DNA of 5,022 nt from Halobacteriales archaeon (GTDB lineage Archaea > Halobacteriota > Halobacteria > Halobacteriales > Hikarchaeaceae), in NCBI GenBank assembly GCA_029941175.1, contig JAPYRM010000070.1, positions 1 to 5,022 of the forward strand. The letters run 5' to 3'. The translations under genes and the position numbers were made by a program. Numbering within the stretch: position 1 is the first letter of the stretch; each line of letters starts with the position of its first letter. This document shows, piece after piece, positions 1 through 5,022 of this stretch. The notes beneath the pieces were generated by a model, which did no database searches, was not told the origin of the DNA, and saw only the letters and a list, made by a program, of their open reading frames with translations.

Positions 1-822
1 CATATTTTGTACTCCTGCCATAATTAGTAAAATGAAGAAAGAAATGAATGCCAACGCGATAAGATATCCAATGAGTTTGAAAATTGGAAAACGAGTTTTA
101 TGCGAAAGCTGAACCAAAGAATCGAGGGGTGGAAGCGTTTCAGGATGGGAGAGATATTGCTCAATTCCAGAAATATGGCCAGCCCCCACTACTGCCACTA
201 TATTTGTTTCTACAGAGGCTATTTTTAGGAGTTGATGGGCGATGTATGCATCGCGTTCATCGATGAGTGCCTGTGCTCCACGGGGGGAAAATTTACGGAA
301 TTCGGATAGCATGGCGGTCATCACATCTATGTCCTCTATAGAAGATAGATCATACTCATTTGAGGTAAAGATGGAATTAAAACTAGTGACGCTAGATATG
401 AGTTCCCAGACTAATTTTATTTTTTGTAATAGAGAAATACTATTCCAAAACCGGTTGATGGTTATTTGAATATCTCGGTCCACAAGTGCTAAATTGATCT
501 GATTTTTTTTTGCCACATCTATTGCTGCTTTCATATCGGCTCCGGGAGTAACGCCGAAATGCTTTCCTATTTGTTTTTGAAGTGTAGAGAGTAACCAATA
601 TGCTAAAAATTGGAAGATTGCTTTGTTGTTCAGAAAATTGTTGGGTATTAAATTGTCAGGTGTATCGCCGCAAAGTTGCTTGTACCGAAGAGGATCTAAC
701 TCGACTGCAACTACATCGGGGAAATCATTCTCAATTGTTTGAGTAACTAATTCCACACTTTCTAGTGAAACATGAGAAGTTCCAAGAAGCTTGATGGAAC
801 CTACATGGGTTCCAGAAGTCAT
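1..822 (-). CDS. TraB/PrgY-family membrane-associated protein (3' end off the left edge)
   Basis: Reading the minus strand from the ATG at 822-820 gives 274 uninterrupted codons to the window edge, with no stop, so the C-terminus is missing. The next in-frame triplet set upstream reaches a TAA (849-847) with no other start, which fixes this ATG. Family motifs seen in order: GTSHVS (residues 14-19), AVELDPLRY (39-47), PGADMKAAI (93-101), DRDI (115-118), DERDAYIA (188-195) and VVGAGHISGI (211-220). These match the TraB domain related to PrgY, Tiki and GumN, which has a metalloprotease-like fold; conserved His17, Glu41, Arg189 and His216 are candidate active-site residues. A hydrophobic segment begins at about residue 248 (IGYLIALAFISFFILLIMAG), the first of probably several C-terminal membrane spans, as in archaeal members. 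Activity and substrate of archaeal TraB proteins are not established. The gene is divergent from the small-protein/cutA pair. A 9-base A run on its coding strand (512-504) is in frame. Confidence 0.9.
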   Translation of the reverse strand, partial: MTSGTHVGSIKLLGTSHVSLESVELVTQTIENDFPDVVAVELDPLRYKQLCGDTPDNLIPNNFLNNKAIFQFLAYWLLSTLQKQIGKHFGVTPGADMKAAIDVAKKNQINLALVDRDIQITINRFWNSISLLQKIKLVWELISSVTSFNSIFTSNEYDLSSIEDIDVMTAMLSEFRKFSPRGAQALIDERDAYIAHQLLKIASVETNIVAVVGAGHISGIEQYLSHPETLPPLDSLVQLSHKTRFPIFKLIGYLIALAFISFFILLIMAGVQNM

Positions 823-872
823 GGGGTTGATTGTACGTTCTATGGCTTACATGTGTCGAATTGGTAGATCTC

Positions 873-880
873 TTTAAATA
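873..880 (+). promoter_or_regulatory. Archaeal TATA-box-like element TTTAAATA in the divergent intergenic region
   Basis: TTTAAATA sits in the 83-base gap between two divergent genes. Its centre (about 876.5) is about 29 bases before the ATG at 906. Archaeal transcription usually starts roughly 25-27 bases downstream of the box centre, so the plus-strand transcript should begin at about 902-904, making it almost leaderless. The TTTAAA core is self-complementary; read on the minus strand it gives TATTTAAA, which would start a TraB transcript near 850 with a leader of about 28 bases. The box is seen; its use in either direction is inferred. Confidence 0.55.
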
Positions 881-905
881 CTATGGAGGTGCAACGTGAA
901 AATGT

Positions 906-1100
906 ATGTCCAAAGAGGTTCGTTTATGCCCACCTACAGATCGTGAATGTAATTTGTGTGGAAGAAAGGAAGAGTGGAACGCAGAGATGGTTAACTGGGA
1001 AATTGGGGAAGTAGATGGTGAAAAAATAGTAGGGGAGAAGTTTTGTATGCATGAATGGGATATAACAGGAACCCATAGGTCAATTATAGAAGTAGTGTAA
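906..1100 (+). CDS. Small Cys/His protein of unknown function, possibly zinc-binding
   Basis: A 64-residue protein that I do not recognise as a named family. It has four cysteines and two histidines: Cys8, a CNLCG knuckle-like pair (Cys15, Cys18), then FCMHEWDITG (Cys47, His49) near the end, and His57. The C-x2-C plus C-x-H arrangement could bind one zinc ion. The middle (residues 20-45) is acidic and polar with Trp24 and Trp31. There is no signal peptide or membrane segment, so it is probably cytoplasmic. The ATG at 906 is the first in-frame start after a TGA at 897-899. A GGAGGT at 885-890 is 15 bases away, too far for a normal ribosome binding site, while the TATA-like box at 873-880 predicts a nearly leaderless mRNA starting about here. 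Its TAA (1098-1100) overlaps the ATG of the CutA-like gene by one base, so the two are co-expressed. The tight overlap and clean frame make it a real gene. Confidence 0.75.
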   Translation: MSKEVRLCPPTDRECNLCGRKEEWNAEMVNWEIGEVDGEKIVGEKFCMHEWDITGTHRSIIEVV

Positions 1101-1414
1101 TGGCGACGGGATATGTAACAGTTCCAAGAGAATTGTCTGAAAAAATATCATATAAAATTGTTGAAGAGCATCTAGCCGTTTGTGTGAATATAATAGAATG
1201 TGATTCGATATATGAGTGGGGAGGTGGAATTCAAAATGAGGAGGAGTCCATACTTATAATTAAAACTTCGAATGAAATGTTCGAAGAAATGGTTTCAAGA
1301 ATAAAGGGTTTGATTCCTTATGAAATCCCATGTATCGAGAGATTTGATGAAGATTGGGCAGATGAAAAATTCAAGAAATGGAGAGACGAATTTGTAAAAG
1401 AAAAGAAAGAATAA
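1100..1414 (+). CDS. cutA: CutA1-like divalent-cation tolerance protein
   Basis: This 104-residue protein has the normal CutA1 length. Family features seen: TVPRE at 7-11, the LAVCVNI segment (25-31, usually LAACVNI), SIYEWGGGI (36-44; the family has SIYxWxGxI), an acidic stretch leading to ILIIKTS (51-57), and PYEIPCI (73-79; usually HPYEVPEI). CutA1 proteins form very stable cytoplasmic trimers with a ferredoxin-like fold. They bind Cu(II) and other ions in vitro and were named for copper tolerance in E. coli, but their cellular role is unsettled. Departures from consensus are Ile72 for the usual His and Cys78 for Glu, with Glu80 nearby. The C-terminus is charged (EKKE) and keeps a Trp (Trp94) where the family has its YLxWI motif, but without the usual Gly-Tyr context. 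The start is the ATG in the TAATG overlap with the upstream small Cys/His gene, so translation is probably by reinitiation; no separate ribosome binding site is evident. Confidence 0.88.
   Translation: MATGYVTVPRELSEKISYKIVEEHLAVCVNIIECDSIYEWGGGIQNEEESILIIKTSNEMFEEMVSRIKGLIPYEIPCIERFDEDWADEKFKKWRDEFVKEKKE
1396..1414 (-). terminator. Possible T-rich terminator for the minus-strand phosphatase gene
   Basis: Just past the phosphatase stop codon, the minus strand carries a pyrimidine tract with several runs of three or four T, lying inside the 3' end of the oppositely oriented cutA. Archaeal RNA polymerase can stop at T-rich tracts without a hairpin. The tract is also simply the complement of Lys/Glu codons at the CutA C-terminus, so it may have no regulatory role. 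Confidence 0.35.
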
Positions 1415-1416
1415 AT

Positions 1417-2088
1417 TTAATTTGTTTTTAAAGAAGAGAGAATTTCTAGTAGTCCCGAAGCAGATGGAAGAGTGGTCACATTATTTGCTATCGCTTGGAC
1501 AGACAGGGGAGCATTTGACACTGCATAAGAGTTCCCTGTTGCCAGGAATAGAGGAATGTCATTTTCAGAATCCCCAATGGAAATGAAATCCAGTGGGTTG
1601 AGTCCAAGTCGTTTAGAAATGACGCGTAAACCAACTCCTTTATCCACATCGGAGGGGCCAATATGGTAGGCATAATTGCTATCCACTACGTTGAGATCAA
1701 ATTGGCTAGCATATTTTTTGAGGAGGTCTAAAGAGACACTGTGGGACGCTGCTATTTCCGTTTGTCTCCATCGGTTTACCAAATCGGACCCTGGCCACCC
1801 ATAATCGTGTCCATCCCCACGGAAAGCTTTATCAAAATCATGCAGGGAGGAGAGATCATAAGTGGGAATGAGATCATTATTGTGCACTATGATCCCCCCA
1901 TTCTCTGCTACGACTAATATATCTATACCTATGTACTCGCAAAGTGCGATGGGATAGGGTACTGCCTTCCCTGTTGCGACTACGATAGTACCATCCCAGC
2001 CTCTAAGGGCATCGAATATACGGCCTTCAATTGAACGGTCTTCTCGGGACATAGTACCATCTATATCGATGGCGAGAGGTGGATTCAT
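1417..2088 (-). CDS. Archaeal-type phosphoglycolate phosphatase (HAD superfamily, Cof/SPP-like)
   Basis: This 223-residue soluble protein has all four HAD motifs. Motif I is AIDIDGT (residues 6-12), with Asp8 as nucleophile and Asp10 as general acid/base. Motif II is VVATGK (36-41, Thr39). Motif III is Lys150 in DKGVGL. Motif IV is IGDSENDIP (171-179), with Asp173 and Asp177 as Mg2+ ligands. AENGG (61-65) and the mid-chain cap (roughly residues 80-150) are typical of class IIB HADs. Length and motif wording fit the archaeal phosphoglycolate phosphatase group (Thermoplasma TA0175 type), which hydrolyses 2-phosphoglycolate to glycolate. Sugar-phosphate phosphatases (sucrose phosphatase, mannosyl-3-phosphoglycerate phosphatase) share the fold, so the substrate is less certain than the fold. 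The ATG at 2088 is the only start that keeps motif I at the N-terminus. It lies 64 bases downstream of the DUF368 gene on the same strand and could be the last gene of that operon. It converges on cutA with two bases between the stop codons. Confidence 0.85.
   Translation of the reverse strand: MNPPLAIDIDGTMSREDRSIEGRIFDALRGWDGTIVVATGKAVPYPIALCEYIGIDILVVAENGGIIVHNNDLIPTYDLSSLHDFDKAFRGDGHDYGWPGSDLVNRWRQTEIAASHSVSLDLLKKYASQFDLNVVDSNYAYHIGPSDVDKGVGLRVISKRLGLNPLDFISIGDSENDIPLFLATGNSYAVSNAPLSVQAIANNVTTLPSASGLLEILSSLKTN
1420..1429 (+). terminator. Possible T-rich terminator for the small-protein/cutA unit
   Basis: ATTTGTTTTT on the plus strand begins six bases after the cutA TAA and lies inside the 3' end of the opposing phosphatase gene. 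No hairpin is evident. A hairpin-free T tract right after a stop codon is compatible with archaeal termination, but base composition alone could give this. Confidence 0.35.
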
Positions 2089-2108
2089 TGAATGGAGACT
2101 GACAATAC

Positions 2109-2115
2109 AAAAAAA
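2109..2115 (-). terminator. T7 tract between the DUF368 gene and the phosphatase gene
   Basis: The minus strand has seven consecutive T in the 64-base gap after the DUF368 stop. This could terminate, or partly terminate, the aglB-DUF368 transcript. It is also about 21-27 bases upstream of the phosphatase ATG, where a TATA box would sit for a leaderless mRNA (minus strand reads TTTTTTTGTATTG), so it may instead be a poor promoter element. No ribosome binding site is visible before the phosphatase start. Confidence 0.35.
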
Positions 2116-2152
2116 TGAGCCTATCGATTGGAAAGTTCCGAGAAAAGTCTAA

Positions 2153-3088
2153 TCAGATAGGAGAATCATACAGCCGAGATAATATGTAGGGTACAAATGC
2201 TCCCACGAAAAAAGAAAATAAAATCAGAAAAATTGAGCTGAAGTTTGAAGATGGAATGTTGGTAACTATTTCAGAAATTGGAAATCTGAAGGAACCCACC
2301 ATTAATGCAAGTAGAATGGACATAGTAGTTGCCCGATCTCGGGTTAAGGCAAATTTTACAAGTTTTGCAGAGTTGATTAGTCCAATAAAGAAACCAGAAC
2401 TAAATATAAAAAGAATCAGTGCTGGTTTTAAGATAGTTTGATAATCTCCAGCGAATAAAGTAGGTAAGGAAAATAAGAACTCATTGAGAGTTGTAAGCAA
2501 GAACTCGTAAAACCCTATGACATAAAGTAAAGCCGCTCCAGAAATTCCAGGAAGTAGCATCGCTAAGCTGACCAGCACACCGGAGATAAAAATATAAATA
2601 GGATCGGGAGAAGTTTGGATGGCAGACACGCTTCCAGATAATAAAAAAGAAATGGAAAAAGCAAGAATGGCAGATATGATTCTAAAAATAGAATTTAAAT
2701 TGATTTCGTCATAAAGTAGGATTAATGACATGACCAAAATGCCTAGAAAAAATGAATTTGCAAATGCACGAAAATGTACAAATGCGAATGAAATGAAATT
2801 GGACAGGATAACTATTGCAGTTAATATTCCAATTGATAAAGGTATTAAAAATGGTAAGTCTAGTTCATTGATAGAATTCTGAAAATCAGACTTAAAAGAA
2901 GGATTCCGTAAATGGATTATATTAGATAAAAGTGATAGATTAAATGCTGAAATACAAGATAAAAGGCGGTCGTAGATTCCAATTATAAGTGCAATTGTCC
3001 CCCCAGATAGGCCAGGGATTATATTTGCAGTTCCCATAAAAATTCCTTTCACATATATATGAATTAATTTTTTTGATTGATCATTCAT
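2153..3088 (-). CDS. DUF368 (PopT-like) polyprenyl-phosphate translocase candidate
   Basis: A 311-residue polytopic membrane protein. The two hallmark DUF368 half-repeats are clear: ANIIPGLSGGTIALIIGIYD (residues 21-40), and LLPGISGAALLYVIGFYE (178-195), which repeats the PG-x-SG...G-x-Y pattern. Other hydrophobic segments lie at about 80-102, 110-126, 134-152, 164-178, 219-239, 255-267 and 284-304. The segment around NSAKLVKFALTRDRATT (239-255) followed by a Gly-rich membrane segment (LMVGSF, 262-267) also matches the family. Bacterial DUF368 proteins (PopT) have been reported to move undecaprenyl phosphate across the membrane for reuse. By analogy this one would return dolichyl phosphate to the cytoplasmic side after AglB uses it; that step is inference. 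The start codon overlaps the aglB stop by four bases (ATGA), with no strong ribosome binding site, which implies coupled translation. Family assignment is secure; transport direction and substrate are not shown by sequence. Confidence 0.88.
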   Translation of the reverse strand: MNDQSKKLIHIYVKGIFMGTANIIPGLSGGTIALIIGIYDRLLSCISAFNLSLLSNIIHLRNPSFKSDFQNSINELDLPFLIPLSIGILTAIVILSNFISFAFVHFRAFANSFFLGILVMSLILLYDEINLNSIFRIISAILAFSISFLLSGSVSAIQTSPDPIYIFISGVLVSLAMLLPGISGAALLYVIGFYEFLLTTLNEFLFSLPTLFAGDYQTILKPALILFIFSSGFFIGLINSAKLVKFALTRDRATTMSILLALMVGSFRFPISEIVTNIPSSNFSSIFLILFSFFVGAFVPYILSRLYDSPI

Positions 3089-5022
3089 GATGTATTTTTC
3101 TCAGGTATAATTGTGCCAATATCACTGTCCCAAACGCAATTGCACAGTTCCAAGAAATTTTCTTTCAAGTCAATAGTGAGCTCGGGTCCGATACCATTTA
3201 CAGAAGAATCTGGTACATGAATTAATCCGGAATGTGTTCCGAATTCGGTGGTAATATAATAAGGACCCACCGCGCGTACATCGACATTTGTATAACCATC
3301 TTGAGGTCCAAGTTCGTCATAACCTATTGTGGAGTAAGGAACTACCATCGTGAATTTTCCAGAAGCATCAGAGGCAGTATGTTGGATATAGCGAAATGTA
3401 GAATTGGTTGTAGGGACATGCATGGCTACGACCCCAGATATAGGAGTATTTGGCGGGGCTGTACCAGTAATGGTTGCACCAGGAACACGCTCAAAAATTT
3501 TAACCCAAGAAGAAGTGGTATGCACATAATAAGGGGAAATTTGAATCGCCTTTGGCGTAGCATAAACTAACCTATAGTGCTTAAGTGCGGGGACTGGTTC
3601 TGTTGAAAATGTCCCAATTCCACCTATCTGAGAAGTGGGATTTTCTTGAGTGAAATTCTGAGCTTCTTCCATCGTATCGAAAAATGTGAACAGATTCCCA
3701 GAGGAATTTTCACTCACAGTCGGAGACAATTTATAATATTTGGAGTCAAGTCCGGGTATGCCCTCCCAATCAATAACAACAGGAGCTGGCGTTATAGAAC
3801 TACCGTGATAGTGGTAAAGTCGAACCATTTGAGAGTGGTAATAAGAAGAGGGATGAAGAATGTGACGTAGTTCATATCCTCCAGGAACTTGTTTAAGCAG
3901 ATAGTTTTGATAGTCCGTAACAGAAACTCCTTCTTTGAATGTTGCGGGACCATGGAGTTTTGCTCCAGAAGATACTATTTGCCAATCTAAAATGACATAT
4001 CTGACTCCAGATCCATCGTCGATATCAGAAAGAATACTTTCAGATTCAGATTCACTTTGGGAAAGTAGATAGTTTGCTGAAACTACTGCACCTTCCTGGA
4101 AGGGATTGGAAACCGGAATTCGTTCGGCCCTCAAGGTTATCCAATGGCCATAATCCCACCATGACATTACACCATAGGCCCCATCAGGATATGCGAAATC
4201 GCCTGTGGCATTTATTCCAAGATAGTTAGATTCTACAGTTCCATAATAATCAAGGGGATTGTTTGAACCACCATAGTTTCCTACTATTGGAGTTTCTAGT
4301 TTCATCCATTGGAGTGCGGGGTCCCAGTTATATACTTCGTTAAGAGGGACATCCATGGAGATGTCTAAAGCTGTGTAAGTATTGATAGGATTAGTACCAT
4401 CAGATCCTATTTGGATAGGAATTGCCAAGGGGGCAAGTACAACAAGAAAAATTACGAGAATGACTCCAAATTGGTATGGTTTTATAGACCGAAGTTTATC
4501 TATATTAAATTGTTGGAAGATGCATTTTAATACATATGCATTTAGAACCACAACAGGGATTGCTAGATAGTAATTGAACCTAGCTTGAGTGAAAGTTGAA
4601 ACCCCAATTAGAATGGACCAAATGAGCAGAAGTAAAATACCAGATTCGTATTTTTTTTCGTTTAAATAATCCTTCAAGATAAAAAATGGAGCAGCAAATG
4701 CCACGAAAAAAGCATAACCGTATTCTTGGCGGATTACATCGACCCAACTAATACCGAAAGCAGGATCTGCGAGTGATAAAAAAGAATTGGCTTCTTCAAT
4801 GGTCCTAGTTCCTGCGGAAATATTAAAACCAAAAGTTCGGGTTATATTGTTATATAAAATTTCAAATACATAGGGTAAAATTAAATAGAGAATAAGAGCT
4901 GCAAATGATAGTAGAACAAGAAGGGTAAGTGGATATCCCCATCTGGGGAGATTATTGTTAGAGAAAAATCTAGAGAGCCATGCAAGAAATGCACATCCTA
5001 TCGCTATGGAGAGGGCCATTGA
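3085..5022 (-). CDS. aglB: STT3/AglB oligosaccharyltransferase, C-terminal part (5' end off the right edge)
   Basis: Catalytic subunit of archaeal N-glycosylation, transferring a glycan from a dolichyl-phosphate-type carrier to Asn in N-x-S/T. The reading frame stays open through the right edge (5022-5020 encodes Ser), so the Met at 5019 is probably internal; residues below are numbered from it. Haloarchaeal AglB is around 1000 residues, so a few hundred residues including the DxD-type catalytic loops are missing. Residues 1-200 hold about six membrane spans. TIEE (73-76) matches the TIxE motif of external loop 5. The ectodomain carries the sequon-binding WWDYG (287-291, 4161-4147), and DWQIV (345-349) lies where the DK/MI-type motif is expected. 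RLYHYHG (400-406) and VKIFERVPGATITG (506-519) resemble haloarchaeal AglB, followed by a beta-rich C-terminal domain with a DASGKFTMVVPY segment (551-562). It is followed directly by the DUF368 gene with a 4-base overlap. The extreme C-terminus contains a CNC pair (626-628) and a final NTS sequon. Confidence 0.93.
   Translation of the reverse strand, partial: SMALSIAIGCAFLAWLSRFFSNNNLPRWGYPLTLLVLLSFAALILYLILPYVFEILYNNITRTFGFNISAGTRTIEEANSFLSLADPAFGISWVDVIRQEYGYAFFVAFAAPFFILKDYLNEKKYESGILLLLIWSILIGVSTFTQARFNYYLAIPVVVLNAYVLKCIFQQFNIDKLRSIKPYQFGVILVIFLVVLAPLAIPIQIGSDGTNPINTYTALDISMDVPLNEVYNWDPALQWMKLETPIVGNYGGSNNPLDYYGTVESNYLGINATGDFAYPDGAYGVMSWWDYGHWITLRAERIPVSNPFQEGAVVSANYLLSQSESESESILSDIDDGSGVRYVILDWQIVSSGAKLHGPATFKEGVSVTDYQNYLLKQVPGGYELRHILHPSSYYHSQMVRLYHYHGSSITPAPVVIDWEGIPGLDSKYYKLSPTVSENSSGNLFTFFDTMEEAQNFTQENPTSQIGGIGTFSTEPVPALKHYRLVYATPKAIQISPYYVHTTSSWVKIFERVPGATITGTAPPNTPISGVVAMHVPTTNSTFRYIQHTASDASGKFTMVVPYSTIGYDELGPQDGYTNVDVRAVGPYYITTEFGTHSGLIHVPDSSVNGIGPELTIDLKENFLELCNCVWDSDIGTIIPEKNTS

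Noticed and set aside
84..469. Two plus-strand open frames (84-266 and 242-469)
   Set aside because: They lie antisense to the TraB-family gene, whose minus-strand translation carries every expected motif; the plus-strand products look like no protein family and have no promoter or ribosome site.
504..512. 9-base homopolymer as a programmed frameshift site in the TraB gene
   Set aside because: The gene reads straight through in one frame with motifs on both sides, so no frameshift is needed.
1488..1673. 61-codon minus-strand frame
   Set aside because: An alternative frame inside the phosphatase gene; the phosphatase frame carries HAD motifs III and IV over the same bases.
2256..2441. Plus-strand frame of 61 codons
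   Set aside because: Antisense to the DUF368 coding sequence and without recognisable features.
4029..4061. Ser-Glu dipeptide repeat in AglB (residues 320-328) as a functional repeat
   Set aside because: Only a few SE units in a surface loop; likely a local low-complexity insertion without further signal.
3232..4570. Three plus-strand frames (3232-3570, 3646-3870, 4382-4570)
   Set aside because: All antisense to aglB; their Arg/Ile-rich products are what complementary reading of a beta-rich ectodomain gives, and there are no start signals.
5017..5019. ATG at 5019 as the true start of the oligosaccharyltransferase
   Set aside because: The frame stays open to the window edge, the family is much longer, and the N-terminal catalytic loops are absent from the visible part, so this Met is most likely internal.
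1..5022. CRISPR arrays, transposons, tRNA or rRNA genes
   Set aside because: No spaced direct repeats, terminal inverted repeats, transposase motifs or RNA-gene signatures were seen; the window is almost wholly filled by six coding genes.

Overview
The window looks archaeal, most likely a marine euryarchaeon (Thermoplasmatota such as Marine Group II/III). The basis is an AglB-type oligosaccharyltransferase with haloarchaea-like ectodomain wording, an archaeal-type phosphoglycolate phosphatase, an archaeal TraB-family membrane protein, a TATA-like promoter box just upstream of a start codon, and almost no Shine-Dalgarno signals. The DNA is AT-rich and tightly packed. The lineage call is inference from gene content and protein style; no rRNA or tRNA is present to confirm it.

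Layout, left to right. (1) Positions 1-822, minus strand: a TraB/PrgY-family protein whose 3' end runs off the left edge. (2) Positions 823-905: a short divergent intergenic region with a TTTAAATA box. (3) Positions 906-1414, plus strand: a two-gene unit of a 64-residue Cys/His-containing small protein and a CutA1-like protein, joined by a 1-base stop/start overlap. (4) Positions 1417-2088, minus strand: a HAD-superfamily phosphatase of the archaeal phosphoglycolate phosphatase type, converging on cutA with only two bases between the stop codons. (5) Positions 2153-3088, minus strand: a DUF368 polytopic membrane protein. (6) Positions 3085-5022, minus strand: the C-terminal ~645 codons of an STT3/AglB oligosaccharyltransferase, whose 5' end lies beyond the right edge.

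The biologically most interesting unit is aglB-DUF368. The two genes overlap by four bases (ATGA), so they are very probably co-transcribed and translationally coupled. AglB transfers a glycan from a dolichyl-phosphate-type carrier to Asn on the outer face of the membrane and leaves the spent lipid phosphate there. Bacterial DUF368 proteins (PopT) have been reported to return undecaprenyl phosphate to the cytoplasmic face. The gene pair therefore suggests an archaeal dolichyl-phosphate recycling flippase paired with its oligosaccharyltransferase. The phosphatase gene 64 bases further on may belong to the same transcript or have its own promoter; a T-rich stretch in the gap can be read either way.

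There is no mobile element, CRISPR array, RNA gene or long non-coding stretch; the longest gap is the 83-base divergent region.
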